Positions 17,000 to 25,346 are shown, counted from the stretch's first letter. The stretch: DNA of 37,303 bases from Azospirillum melinis (GCF_013340935.1 NZ_WHOS01000069.1:1-37303); one strand, 5' to 3'. Program-made: numbers and translations. The notes: a model not told the origin generated them from the sequence alone.

Positions 17000-18477
17000 G
17001 ACGGACGCTCCGCGGCTGCGTCGAATGGCCATTTCGGCCGCCTGATCTTCCGGAAGGGCAGCGTCGTGATATCCCGGGTGACGACGCCCGGGGCATCGAC
17101 CATGACGATCCGCGAGGCGATTGCCGCGAAAGCCGAGCGGAAGTGCTGCGACGACTTGACGACCACGATCCGCCGGTCCGCCGGGTCGCAGCCGAGCTGG
17201 GTAAACAGGTCGAGGCCGAAGGCTTGGCAGCGGAAGCTCGTCAGCACAACGTCGATGCCGTCGCAGGCGACCAGCGCGCAGTCGCCGAGCTTCGCGGGCG
17301 TGCCGGCAAGCCCCGTCATCGTCATGTCGCGCTTGAGCGCCTTCACCTCCCAGATCCCGTCCACCGGATCGCCCGACAGCGGACCGATCTTGCCGCCGAT
17401 GCGCAGCGGAATCCTCGCGCCGGCACCGGCGTCGAAGGCGATGCGGACGGCGACCATGTCCCAGAGGGGGCCGAGGCAGACATTTCCGACGCCCCTCTGC
17501 ATCAGCCGCCGGAGGATGAAGGTGGAATCGCTCGGAGCACCGCCGCCGGCATTGTCGCTGCCGTCGCCCAGCACCACCGGACCGGGCGTGGCGAGGGCCA
17601 GATCGATGGCCTGATCGATTGTCGGCATGGGGCTGGCAAGCCGGTCCCGCAGCGCGAACAGGTCCTTGGCCAGGGCGTCGGCGACGGATGCGGCGCGGGT
17701 GCCGTCGCGATCCTCATCGGCGTCGCCGTAGATGAGGATCTTGGTGCCCATATCGGCCGTATCGCCCCATGCGAAGCCGTGGACAATCGAGATCGAGACG
17801 ATCCCGTCCCGGCCCTCCATGGCCTTCACCCGGTCGACGAAACCGCGGGCAGGCTCCTGGGTGGTGTGGAGCAGACCGATCATGCCGGTGTCGGCGACGG
17901 CCGGGTGCAGACGCAGACGCCCCTCGGCCAGTTCCGCGCAGCGCTCCACCAGTTCCAGCGCACGCTCCGCGATGTCCGTGTGGGGATATTCCTTCCAGCA
18001 GATCAGCAGATCGGCGTTGCCGACCATCGCATCGCTCAGATGGGTGTGGGGATCGAGCGTGGCCCCGACGACGGCGTCCGGCCCGGTCATCGTCCGGATC
18101 CGGGTGAGCAGATCGCCTTCGCAATCGTCATAGCCATCCGCCGCCATCGCGCCATGCAGCCCGATCAGAACCATGTCGACCGGCAGGGCCGCCCGAAGGT
18201 CGTCGAGCAGCGTATTGCGCAACTGTTCATAGGCGGCCTTCGTCACCAGCCCGTTGGGGACGGCAGCCGCGACCAGACCTTCGGACAGGTGCCAGCCGCG
18301 CTCGCGCCCCAGCTTGCGGGCAGCCCACAATGGGCCGCTGTGCATCTGCATTGCATCGGGATGCTGTCCGGCGGGAAAGAACGCCCGCTCGTGGAAGCTC
18401 GATACACCGGTCGGCATCGGACCGAAGGTGTTGGTCTCCGTCGCCAGGGAACCGGAGAAGACGCGCAGTGGCTTCAT
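16996..18477 (-). CDS. M81 family metallopeptidase, MlrC (microcystinase C) type
   Basis: This is a 493-residue protein from the ATG at 18477; the frame is open to 18507 but those ten codons start with TTG and lack family resemblance. KPLRVFSGSLATETNTFGP is the canonical MlrC start. Zn-ligand-bearing stretches GATLDPHTHLSD and LGDGSDNAGGGAPSDST are present, as is HGFAWGDTADMG. MlrC hydrolyses linear microcystin and Adda-containing peptides; most genomic members have unknown substrates and sit beside transporters. Here it is between an MFS transporter and a DadA-like dehydrogenase, so an amide or peptide-like compound is the likely substrate. No mlrA or mlrB was found. Confidence 0.9.
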   Translation of the reverse strand: MKPLRVFSGSLATETNTFGPMPTGVSSFHERAFFPAGQHPDAMQMHSGPLWAARKLGRERGWHLSEGLVAAAVPNGLVTKAAYEQLRNTLLDDLRAALPVDMVLIGLHGAMAADGYDDCEGDLLTRIRTMTGPDAVVGATLDPHTHLSDAMVGNADLLICWKEYPHTDIAERALELVERCAELAEGRLRLHPAVADTGMIGLLHTTQEPARGFVDRVKAMEGRDGIVSISIVHGFAWGDTADMGTKILIYGDADEDRDGTRAASVADALAKDLFALRDRLASPMPTIDQAIDLALATPGPVVLGDGSDNAGGGAPSDSTFILRRLMQRGVGNVCLGPLWDMVAVRIAFDAGAGARIPLRIGGKIGPLSGDPVDGIWEVKALKRDMTMTGLAGTPAKLGDCALVACDGIDVVLTSFRCQAFGLDLFTQLGCDPADRRIVVVKSSQHFRSAFAAIASRIVMVDAPGVVTRDITTLPFRKIRRPKWPFDAAAERPS

Positions 18478-18537
18478 CGTTTTTCCAGGGATGGATGGTT
18501 TTCTCAAGGGATGGATCGAAATGGAGGGGCCGGCCGA

Positions 18538-19860
18538 TCAGGCGGGAACGGCCTGCCGCCGCCGCAGCAGGATCAGCACCACGCCGCCGGCCGCCAGCGC
18601 CAAGGCGATTGCCGCGAGCCCGCCTTGCAGGGACCCGGTCGCGTCGCGGATCGTGCCGATCACCGTCGGACTGATGAAGCCGCCAAGCAGTCCGATGCTG
18701 TTGATGAGCGCGATGCCGCCCGCCGCCGCCGTGCCGCGGAGCAGATCCGCCGGAATCGTCCAGAAGACCGTATAGGCCGAATAGATGGCGGCCGTTGCCA
18801 CGACCAGGGCGGCAAGCGACACCGGCACATTGCCGAGCGCTGCACCGGTAGCCGCCAGACCCGCCGCACCGATGAAACAGCCTGCAATGCTGTAGCCATA
18901 GCGGTCGCCGCTGCGATCGGAGCGACGGGCGACCAGTTGCATGGTCGCCACGGCAACCACATAAGGCAGCGCCGAGAGAAGCCCGATTGTGAACGTCTCG
19001 GAGATGCCTCCGGACCGCAGAAGCGTAGGCAGCCAGAAGCTGACGGCGTAAAGCCCTGCGATCATGCAGAAATAGGAGAATGCCAGAGCATAGATGCGCG
19101 GGTCGCGCAGCGCCCGGGAAAAGCCGTCGTGCCGTTGTCCGCCGGATTCCTCCGCAAGGTCAGCCCTGATCAGGGCGCGCTCGGCCTCGGTGAGCCACGG
19201 AGCCTGTTCGGGACCGTCGCACAGCACCAGGAACAGCAAGACGCCGAGGGCGACGCAGGGAAGTCCCTCGACAAGGAACAGCCATTGCCACCCCGCGAGC
19301 CCCAGCGCTCCGTTCAGCCCGGCCATGATCGCGGTGGACAGCGGACCGCCGACGACCCCGGCGACCGGGCTCGCCAGGAGCACCGTCGCCATCACCTGTC
19401 CACGATGAGTCCGCCCGTACCACAGGGTCAGGTAATAGAGCAGGCCCGGTCCGAAGCCGGCTTCGAAAATGCCGAGCAGGAAGCGCAGGATGTAGAAGGT
19501 CCGCTCGTCATGGACAAAGATCATCGCGGCCGAGGCCAGCCCCCACAGCACCATGATCCGGCTCATCGTCCGTCGCGCTCCGATCCGGGCGAGCAGGAGG
19601 TTGCTTGGAACCTCGAACAGCACGTAGCCGAGAAAGAAGATGCCGGCGCCGAACCCGTATGCCGCTTCCGAAAAGCCCAGATCGCTCTGCATCTGCAGCT
19701 TGGCGAAGCTGATATTGACGCGGTCCAGATAGGCCAGCCCATAGGACAGGATCAGCAGCGGCAGGATCCGCATGCCCACCTTTTTAAAGATACGCGCCTT
19801 CTCCCGGTCGGTCGCCGCCGGATCCATCGATCCGGCGATTGTGCTCACGTGCGCGTTCAA
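18538..19860 (-). CDS. MFS transporter, anion:cation symporter (ACS) type
   Basis: This is a 440-residue inner-membrane carrier with about 12 hydrophobic segments. The start chosen is TTG at 19860, because AGGAGG lies 5 bases upstream; ATG starts at 19827 and 19926 are also in frame. YLDRVNISFAKLQMQSDLGFS near the start and LFEVPSNLLLARIGARR are the signature of the ACS family (phthalate, tartrate, hexuronate permeases), which imports organic anions. It leads the M81 peptidase/DadA-like operon and is divergent from a LysR gene, so it probably imports the substrate of those enzymes. Confidence 0.9.
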   Translation of the reverse strand: MNAHVSTIAGSMDPAATDREKARIFKKVGMRILPLLILSYGLAYLDRVNISFAKLQMQSDLGFSEAAYGFGAGIFFLGYVLFEVPSNLLLARIGARRTMSRIMVLWGLASAAMIFVHDERTFYILRFLLGIFEAGFGPGLLYYLTLWYGRTHRGQVMATVLLASPVAGVVGGPLSTAIMAGLNGALGLAGWQWLFLVEGLPCVALGVLLFLVLCDGPEQAPWLTEAERALIRADLAEESGGQRHDGFSRALRDPRIYALAFSYFCMIAGLYAVSFWLPTLLRSGGISETFTIGLLSALPYVVAVATMQLVARRSDRSGDRYGYSIAGCFIGAAGLAATGAALGNVPVSLAALVVATAAIYSAYTVFWTIPADLLRGTAAAGGIALINSIGLLGGFISPTVIGTIRDATGSLQGGLAAIALALAAGGVVLILLRRRQAVPA

Positions 19861-19882
19861 GAAGACCTCCTGTCGGGTACCT

Positions 19883-19927
19883 ATTGTTCTTGCAACCAGC
19901 ATTCCTCTGCCAGCTGTTGCCAACAAT
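19883..19927. promoter_or_regulatory. Imperfect inverted repeat in the MFS/LysR divergent promoter
   Basis: ATTGTTCTTGCAAC (19883-19896) and GTTGCCAACAAT (19916-19927) form a near-mirror pair, and TGTTGCCAACA (19915-19925) is itself a palindrome. This is a candidate LysR operator between the start points at 19860 and 19979. Confidence 0.45.
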
Positions 19928-19978
19928 GATAAAATACGCTGTGATACGTTGCGATTGAGGCAACGAAAGTCAGTGCCG

Positions 19979-20920
19979 ATGCCGCTCGGACCCAGCAGCC
20001 GTCAACTGTCCTACTTCATGGAGGTTCTGAGGGCGGGATCGGTCCGCGGTGCGGCCGACGCCTGCAACGTGGAGCCGTCCGTCGTCAGCCGACAGGTCGC
20101 CGCCCTGGAAGCCGATCTGGGGGTGAGCCTGCTGGAGCGGCGCGGCCGCGGCGTGGTCCCGACGGAAGCGGCCGAGCTCGTCCTTGCCTATTGCCGGGAT
20201 CGCGTCGCCGGCAACGATACGCTGCGAACCCAGCTCTTGGAAATTGAGGGTTTGAAGCGCGGCCGCCTTCACCTGATGGTGGGCGACGGGTTCGTAGACA
20301 CCGTCATGAGGCTGGTGGTCGGGCGCTTCTGCGGCGAGTTTCCAGGGGTCGAGGTCACCGTCGAGGTCGGGGGCACCAGCGAGACGGTGCGGGCGCTTGC
20401 CGAGGATCGCTGCGATCTGGGATTGGCCCTGTCGCCGCCGACAAGTTCGGCCATTCATGTCGTCAGCCAGCGCGCCCACCCGATCTGTGCCCTCATGGCC
20501 CCCGACCATCCCTGCTCCAGGATCGAGGCGCCGCTGACCCTTGCCCTGCTTCAGAAATACCCGTTGGCTCTGGCAGCTCCGGGGACTGGGCTGCGTACGC
20601 TGATCCAGTCGGCAGCGGACGACGAGTGCGTCGAGTTGCGGCCGAGTTTCGTTTCCAACACCGTCATGCCGATGAAGCATTATGCCGAGGCGGGTCTGGG
20701 GTTGACCTTCCTTTCTGCACAGGCGGCGGCAACGGAGTTGGCGGACGGCCGTCTGATCGCCCGCCCAATTGCCAACTCCATTCTGCAAAGCAGTCGGGTA
20801 CAACTGATCGTCCGCGACCGACCACGGCTGTCTCCCGCATTGACGCGACTCATCCGGACCTTCGACGAGTCACAATATTTCAGCGCGGCGAACGATCCCC
20901 AGCCATCGGACGGCAGATGA
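19979..20920 (+). CDS. LysR family transcriptional regulator, divergent from the MFS/M81 operon
   Basis: This 313-residue LysR protein starts at the ATG at 19979; the frame is open to 19772, but that part is antisense to the MFS gene. The helix-turn-helix is RQLSYFMEVLRAGSVRGAAD followed by EPSVVSRQVAALEADLGV. The effector domain occupies about residues 95-300. It diverges from the MFS-M81-DadA operon and probably regulates it. The C-terminal tail reaches into the start of a transposase remnant region, and the last few residues could have been altered by that event. Confidence 0.9.
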   Translation: MPLGPSSRQLSYFMEVLRAGSVRGAADACNVEPSVVSRQVAALEADLGVSLLERRGRGVVPTEAAELVLAYCRDRVAGNDTLRTQLLEIEGLKRGRLHLMVGDGFVDTVMRLVVGRFCGEFPGVEVTVEVGGTSETVRALAEDRCDLGLALSPPTSSAIHVVSQRAHPICALMAPDHPCSRIEAPLTLALLQKYPLALAAPGTGLRTLIQSAADDECVELRPSFVSNTVMPMKHYAEAGLGLTFLSAQAAATELADGRLIARPIANSILQSSRVQLIVRDRPRLSPALTRLIRTFDESQYFSAANDPQPSDGR

Positions 20921-20985
20921 CCGACACTGTCGTTTCGTCCGCCGTATCGGCGGAAAACAGAGTCCGCCGGATCTCGCGTCAATTC

Positions 20986-21160
20986 CGGCGAGGGAGCGCA
21001 AGGCGGACAGCCGGCGTGATGATGGCCGAGCGCGGCGTCACGGTCGGTCACCCGACTATTTACCGCTGGGCACAGAGGTACGCGCCGGAAATCGGGAAGC
21101 GGCTACGCTGGCAGTGGCGCTGCCCGCGGCCGACCAGTTGGGGGGTCGACAAGACCTTAG
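20986..21160 (+). pseudogene. IS6-family transposase fragment
   Basis: One frame encodes VMMAERGVTVGHPTIYRW followed by AQRYAPEIGKRL and TSWGVDKT. This is the helix-turn-helix and first catalytic Asp region of IS6/IS26-type transposases (compare the family pattern MMAERGxxVDHxTIxRWVQRYAPE). The N-terminal part is degraded and everything after the first Asp (the second Asp and the Glu) is missing. No terminal inverted repeats were recognised. It is a dead scrap that marks a past insertion. Confidence 0.75.
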
Positions 21161-21389
21161 CCAGCATCTCGAACTCCAGAACGCATTGCGTCGGCGGCGA
21201 TGCCCGTAACCATCGCCTCGCGCCTGCCGGCCAACTTTGCAGCGAAGCCCTCTGGAGTTCTGGAGCGTGGTGAAAGATGCGGCCGGTTGTGGTCCGGCTC
21301 ACATCGGCGGCAGGCGGGGTCGGCTAGGGTCATGTCATCGAGACAACCCGCCGGATGCGCAGCACCGGCCCCACCCAGGAGACCACACC
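21161..21389. other. Non-coding stretch between transposase scrap and repeat protein
   Basis: No conserved frame was recognised. It should hold the promoter of the secreted repeat protein. CCCAGGAGACC just before the ATG at 21390 provides its ribosome site. Confidence 0.45.
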
Positions 21390-21839
21390 ATGATCCGCAC
21401 CTCCCTGCTCGCCGGCTTCGCCACCCTGGCCCTGCTCGCCGCCCCCGCCATGGCGCAGAATGTGTCCAACCTGTCGAACACCGCTGCCGGCATCGGCAAC
21501 GGCGCCACCCAGAGCGTCACGACGATGCAGCGCAGCGGCGGGCTGTTCGGCGGTCCGAACACGGCGAACGTCTCGAACCTCGCCGCCGGTATCGGCAACA
21601 CCGCCAGCCAGGGTGTGCTGGTCGGCCAGCGCAGCGGCGGGTTGTTCCCCGGCGGCTCGGCCGCCAACGTGTCGAACACCGCGGCCGGCATCGGCAACTC
21701 GGCGATGCAGGGCGTGACGGTGCTCCAGCGCTCCGGCGGCCGGACGCCGTTCGCCGCCCCGAACCTCGCAAACGTGCAGAACCTCTCCGCCGGAATCGGC
21801 AACTCCGCCAGCCAGGGCGCCTTCGTCCGCCAGCGCTGA
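21390..21839 (+). CDS. Small secreted protein with four GIGN-x-A-x-Q repeats
   Basis: This is a 149-residue protein with a clean signal peptide (basic start, LLAGFATLALLAAP, cleavage after AMA near residue 22). The mature part is four imperfect repeats starting at about residues 24, 60, 93 and 128. Each carries N-V-x-N, then an AAGIGN-like motif, then A-x-Q and, in three, QRSGG. Asn, Gln, Gly, Ser and Thr dominate. The spacing N-x-A-x-Q after a Gly resembles curlin-type amyloid repeats, but length and order differ, so no family is assigned. Similar short Ala/Asn-rich secreted proteins occur in Azospirillum-like genomes by general impression only. It is monocistronic with a terminator behind it. 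Confidence 0.75.
   Translation: MIRTSLLAGFATLALLAAPAMAQNVSNLSNTAAGIGNGATQSVTTMQRSGGLFGGPNTANVSNLAAGIGNTASQGVLVGQRSGGLFPGGSAANVSNTAAGIGNSAMQGVTVLQRSGGRTPFAAPNLANVQNLSAGIGNSASQGAFVRQR
21459..21836 (+). repeat. Four tandem coding repeats of about 33-36 codons
   Basis: The DNA repeats the motif for A-G-I-G-N with a period near 100-108 bp; the segment GGCATCGGCAAC occurs three times, with close variants in the other unit. They correspond to the protein repeats of the secreted protein. Confidence 0.7.
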
Positions 21840-21885
21840 ACACCGGGTTACGCCTTATTCCTCACCGACTTCGGCCCACGGCCTC

Positions 21886-21913
21886 GGCCCCGAGCGGTTC
21901 ATCCGCCGGGGCC
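21886..21913 (+). terminator. Stem-loop terminator after the repeat protein
   Basis: GGCCCCG plus GCGG pairs with CCGC plus CGGGGCC around TTCAT, with one bulged A. TTCTCT follows. It lies 47 bp after the stop at 21839. Confidence 0.65.
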
Positions 21914-21977
21914 TTCTCTGGTGAAACTCTGAACCGTCCCACGGCGGCTGGCAGGCCGCTCCAGCAAGGGGAAGCAC

Positions 21978-22277
21978 AAAGCCGCCGCAGCCATCGCAGG
22001 ACTCTTCGTGGCCGAGCCGATCATGTACGAACCGACGAACATCGTAAGGGGACGAGCGGTCATTTCGGAGGGCGCGGGTGCTCTCCTGGAGCGGTTCGGA
22101 CCTGCGTTTCGTTTCCAGCCGGAGGGCGACGCCGTAGGCCATCACGGTCTCGGATCGCTGTCATGGAAGGCGGGTCCGGCCGATGGCCCGCTTGTGGTTA
22201 CGGGAAGCGATGTGGCGGAAGTCGTCGATGGCAGGGTCGCCAGGCTCTGGGTGCTGCTCAATCCAGCGAAAACCTAA
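21978..22277 (+). pseudogene. SnoaL/NTF2-like protein, 5'-truncated
   Basis: The frame reads AAAIAGLFVAEPIMYEPTN, then RGRAVISEGAGALLERFGP, and ends with GSDVAEVVDGRVARLWVLL. This is the middle and C-terminal part of a SnoaL-like/NTF2-like domain protein. The usual first helix (about 25 residues) and a proper start are missing; a GTG at 22008 is the only convenient start. It lies just behind a terminator, so it is probably not expressed as a normal gene. Confidence 0.6.
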
Positions 22278-22599
22278 GCTGGACTTTGCGCATTATGCCG
22301 GGAAGCAGGCGGCCTGTATGAGGCGGTTGAGAGTGGGACCCGGCGGTTCCGTCAGCCCCCGCGCCATCCTGCTTGTAACCGTGGGGCTGACGTGGAGGAT
22401 CACCTCCACTCTGGAGGAAATGGATGCGCTGCCCGCCGGGCGTGGTCCGCGTCTCCTTCAACCGCGACACCCCGAATGCCGCAACCGAAGGCCTTGGTGC
22501 AACAAGGCCCCATGGTGCCCTACGGGGCACCGGAACAACCGCTCGACGCTACCCAAAGGGACGCTCGTGCCGCTCGGCGATCCACGATAACCTCTGGTT
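22278..22599. other. Non-coding stretch with short hairpins
   Basis: No conserved frame was seen in 322 bp. It contains two perfect small stem-loops: GTGGAGG-ATCA-CCTCCAC (22392-22409) and GGTGCCC-TACG-GGGCACC (22514-22531). The end of the stretch holds the operator-like palindrome in front of the LysR gene. It could be the worn remains of a mobile element, but nothing proves that. Confidence 0.45.
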
Positions 22600-22601
22600 A
22601 T
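22587..22601. promoter_or_regulatory. Palindromic box ATAACC-TCT-GGTTAT overlapping the LysR start
   Basis: A perfect 6+6 inverted repeat overlaps the ATG of the following LysR gene. A similar 15-bp box lies before the paralogous LysR gene at 26453-26467 and a half-conserved copy lies at 23535-23549. It is a candidate autoregulatory LysR box. Confidence 0.5.
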
Positions 22602-23520
22602 GAACATCCGGCAGCTCGAAGCGTTCAAGGCCATCGTCGAACTGGGAAGCTTCACGCGGGCGGCCGAAAAGCTGCATCTGTCCCAGCCTGCGGTGAGCAA
22701 GCTGATCCTGCTGCTGGAGCGTTCCTGCGGCTTCTCCCTGTTCCATCGGCAGAAGAACGGCGTCATTCCGACCGCTGAAGGCGAGATGCTGTACTCCGAG
22801 GTCGAACGGGTCTTTCTCGGCATCGATTCCGTGTCGGCGCGAGCCCGCGCCATCCGGCAGTTCAACTATGGCGAGATCGAGATCGTCGCCTTTCCGTCGC
22901 TCGCGACCCGCGTCCTGCCGCCGATCCTGGCGGACTTCCTGCGGTCGAAGCCGGGACTGCGGGTGACGCTGTCGAGCCGCAATTCCTGGCTTCTCGTCGA
23001 CCGGGTCGCCTCGCAGGGGGTCGATGTCGGCTTCGGCATGGTTGCGTCCGAGCGCCCCGGCGTCCGTTTCGACAGGCTGTGCTCGATGGACGCGGTCTGC
23101 ATCCTGCCGGCCGGTCACAGGCTGGCCGGTCGCCCGGTGATCGAAGCCGGGGACCTGCATGGCGAGCGGTTCGTCGCGATGGCCGAGGAGGACCGGGCCC
23201 AGCTCAAGGTCGATCAGGCCTTTTCCGAATGCGGCGCCGCACGCGACATCGTCCTGAAGGCGCAGTTGACCGAAGCCTGCTGCTCCTTCGTGGCCGCCGG
23301 AGTCGGCGTCGCCATCGTGGACCCGTTGAGCACGGTCGATTTCGCCCCGTCCCAGCTTGTCGTGCGCCCCTTCCGGCCGCTGGTGACCTACGACATCTGG
23401 GTCGTCACGCCGAGCTTCCGCGACATCTCGCTGGGTTCGCAGGCACTGATCGCGCATGTCCGCACCCAACTGACGGCCAGGATCGCGGAGCTTGCGACGC
23501 TGATCGGCGCGCCCGAATAG
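22600..23520 (+). CDS. LysR family transcriptional regulator (upstream of AtuA-family gene)
   Basis: This 306-residue LysR protein has the helix-turn-helix MNIRQLEAFKAIVELGSFTR and HLSQPAVSKLILLLERSCGF, and an effector domain from about residue 90. It is a close paralogue of the LysR at 25536-26441: both share RQ-EAF, SQPAVS-LI, ERSCGF-LF-RQ and a LY-EV-R-F-G segment. No ribosome site is visible because a palindrome sits there; the mRNA may be leaderless. It is followed by the AtuA-family and DUF4387 genes on the same strand and probably controls them. Confidence 0.9.
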   Translation: MNIRQLEAFKAIVELGSFTRAAEKLHLSQPAVSKLILLLERSCGFSLFHRQKNGVIPTAEGEMLYSEVERVFLGIDSVSARARAIRQFNYGEIEIVAFPSLATRVLPPILADFLRSKPGLRVTLSSRNSWLLVDRVASQGVDVGFGMVASERPGVRFDRLCSMDAVCILPAGHRLAGRPVIEAGDLHGERFVAMAEEDRAQLKVDQAFSECGAARDIVLKAQLTEACCSFVAAGVGVAIVDPLSTVDFAPSQLVVRPFRPLVTYDIWVVTPSFRDISLGSQALIAHVRTQLTARIAELATLIGAPE

Positions 23521-23534
23521 GCACCGCGGCAGGC

Positions 23535-23549
23535 ATATCTCCTGGTTAT
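23535..23549. promoter_or_regulatory. Partial copy of the LysR-type box before the AtuA-family gene
   Basis: ATATCTCCTGGTTAT keeps the right half (TGGTTAT) and outer bases of the box at 22587-22601. It lies about 130 bp upstream of the AtuA-family start, where an activator site could sit. Confidence 0.35.
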
Positions 23550-23677
23550 GGCTGAGCCGCGACAAGCGATTTGACCCGACCAGCGCCCGAGCCCTCAATT
23601 CCAGCGGAGCAACCGGATCGCCGGCAGGAGTGCAGTGCCTGCCCGATCCCCCCTTCCTTGACGATTCGAGGTGGTTG

Positions 23678-25021
23678 ATGGCCGCGATTACAGTGCTCAC
23701 CCCGACGGGGACGCTAGGATACGGTTTCGGCGACGACGCTTTGGCCCGCGGCATGTCGCTGGGACCGGCTGTCATTGCGGTGGACGCCGGATCGACCGAT
23801 CCGGGACCGCATTACCTCGGCTCCGGCAAGCCGCTGGTGTCGGACGTCAGCATCAAGCGGGAACTGACCGCGCTCATCCGCGCCGGCCGCGCGGCCGGCA
23901 TCCCGGTCATCGTCGGCAGCGTCGGCGGTGCCGGGTCGGGCGTCCAGGTCGAGCGGACGGCCCGGCTGGTCCGCGAGATCGCCCAGGAGCAGGGCCTGAA
24001 CTTCAGGCTCGCGACCATCCGCTCGGACATCCCGATCGAGCGGGCCAAACGGGCGGTCGCGGCGGGCGAGATCGTCGATTTCGAAGCCGGCACCCCACTG
24101 ACCGCGGAGCTTCTGGACGAAACGGTGACGCTGGTCGCGCAGATGGGGCACGAGCCGATCTGCGAAGCGCTCGACGGCGGCGCGGACGTCGTCATCGCCG
24201 GCCGGGCCTGCGACGATTCGGTGATCGCCGCCTTCCCGATCTGGCGCGGGGCCGATCCGGCGCTGGCGATCCATATGGGGAAGATCCTCGAATGCGGAGC
24301 CTTCTCGGCCGAGCCCTTCGCCATGGACGTGATGCTCGGCACGGTGGAGGAGGACAGCTTCCTGCTGGAGCCCGGCAGCACGGCGAGGCGCGCCTCGGTC
24401 AAGTCCGTCGCCGCCCATTCGCTGTACGAACGCGAGAACCCCTTCAAGCAATCCGGCCCCGGCCACGAGATCGACCTGTCCGGCTGCTCGTTCGAGCAGG
24501 TCGGGGAGCGTCAGGTCCGTGTGCGCGGCGCCAAATTGACGGAAACGACCGATTACTACGTGAAGCTCGAAGGGGCCAGGCTTGCCGGCTACCGCTCCAT
24601 CGCCATCGCCGGCATCCGCTGCCCGACCACGATCCGGGCGCTCGACGCGATCCTGGACGACGTCCGCCGGAAGGCCCTGGACTACTTCGCCCCGGCGCCG
24701 GTCGCCGTGGCCTTCCACGTCTACGGCGGCAACGGCGTGATGAAGGAACTGGAGCCGGAAACGGCGCCCCAGCGCGAAATCGGCCTCGTGATCGAGGTGA
24801 CGGCCGCCGACCAGGAACTGGCCCATGCGGCGTGCCACCAGATCAGCGGCGCGATGCTGCATTACCATTACCCGGGCATCATCAACACATCCGGCAACCT
24901 CGCCTTCCCCTATTCCCCTTCGGACCTGGATCTGGGACCGGTCTACGAGTTCAGCGCCTACCACCTGATGAAGGTCGACACCCCGACCGAGCTGTTCCCT
25001 GTCCGCTACGAGGATCTCTGA
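23678..25021 (+). CDS. Acyclic terpene utilization AtuA family protein (DUF1446)
   Basis: This is a 447-residue cytoplasmic protein. The ATG at 23678 is chosen because GAGGTGG precedes it; the open frame from 23630 adds 16 unrelated residues. AVDAGSTDPGPHYLG, GAGRACDDS-like (VIAGRACDDSVIAAFP) and ILECGAFSAEP are AtuA-family segments. AtuA is named from the citronellol/geraniol pathway of Pseudomonas, but most family members lie in other operons and their reaction is unknown. In many genomes the family is paired with or fused to a small DUF4387-like domain, exactly as here (next gene 1 bp away). No other atu genes are nearby, so a terpene role is not supported. Confidence 0.88.
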   Translation: MAAITVLTPTGTLGYGFGDDALARGMSLGPAVIAVDAGSTDPGPHYLGSGKPLVSDVSIKRELTALIRAGRAAGIPVIVGSVGGAGSGVQVERTARLVREIAQEQGLNFRLATIRSDIPIERAKRAVAAGEIVDFEAGTPLTAELLDETVTLVAQMGHEPICEALDGGADVVIAGRACDDSVIAAFPIWRGADPALAIHMGKILECGAFSAEPFAMDVMLGTVEEDSFLLEPGSTARRASVKSVAAHSLYERENPFKQSGPGHEIDLSGCSFEQVGERQVRVRGAKLTETTDYYVKLEGARLAGYRSIAIAGIRCPTTIRALDAILDDVRRKALDYFAPAPVAVAFHVYGGNGVMKELEPETAPQREIGLVIEVTAADQELAHAACHQISGAMLHYHYPGIINTSGNLAFPYSPSDLDLGPVYEFSAYHLMKVDTPTELFPVRYEDL

Positions 25022-25022
25022 G

Positions 25023-25346
25023 ATGAACACGCGCCCGCTCAAGGATCTGGCCGACATCGTCCGCAGCAAGAATGCGGGCCCCTACCGGATCACCTTCGAC
25101 ATCCTGTTCAAGGACAAGGATCGCTACGAGGCCGTTCGCGCGACCGGTGCGATCAGCGCGGAGTCGGTCGCCAGAGCCTACGGCATCGACGTCTCGCAGG
25201 TGTCGTCCTTCTTCGAGATCGACATGGCCAACGCGATCAAGATCACCATCAGGCGCCCGCGCGCCCAGGGTTCGTCCGGGGATGGCGACATGTACGGCTG
25301 CCAGCATCATGTCCCGCTGATGCTCATCGCCGTCCCGGTGGGCTGA
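25023..25346 (+). CDS. DUF4387 domain-containing protein
   Basis: This is a 107-residue protein starting one base after the AtuA-family stop, so it is translationally coupled. LADIVRSKNAGPYRITFDILF at the start and GDMYGCQHHVPLM near the end are DUF4387 hallmarks. The GCQHH motif could bind metal. Its partner in other genomes is the AtuA-family protein, and the two probably form one enzyme. The function is unknown. Confidence 0.88.
   Translation: MNTRPLKDLADIVRSKNAGPYRITFDILFKDKDRYEAVRATGAISAESVARAYGIDVSQVSSFFEIDMANAIKITIRRPRAQGSSGDGDMYGCQHHVPLMLIAVPVG

Noticed and set aside
16948..19929. A 993-codon open frame antisense to the M81 and MFS genes
   Set aside because: It has no domain resemblance and exactly shadows two well-supported genes. 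GC-rich antisense frames of this kind are common.
21459..21836. CRISPR array or non-coding tandem repeat
   Set aside because: The repeats are imperfect, keep one reading frame, encode a secreted protein and have no unique spacers.
22278..22599. Short open frames on both strands as possible genes
   Set aside because: They have no start signals, no family resemblance and overlap each other.
23678..25021. Citronellol/geraniol (Atu) terpene pathway
   Set aside because: Only the AtuA-family gene is present; no acyl-CoA carboxylase, dehydrogenase or CoA-hydratase genes of that pathway are nearby.
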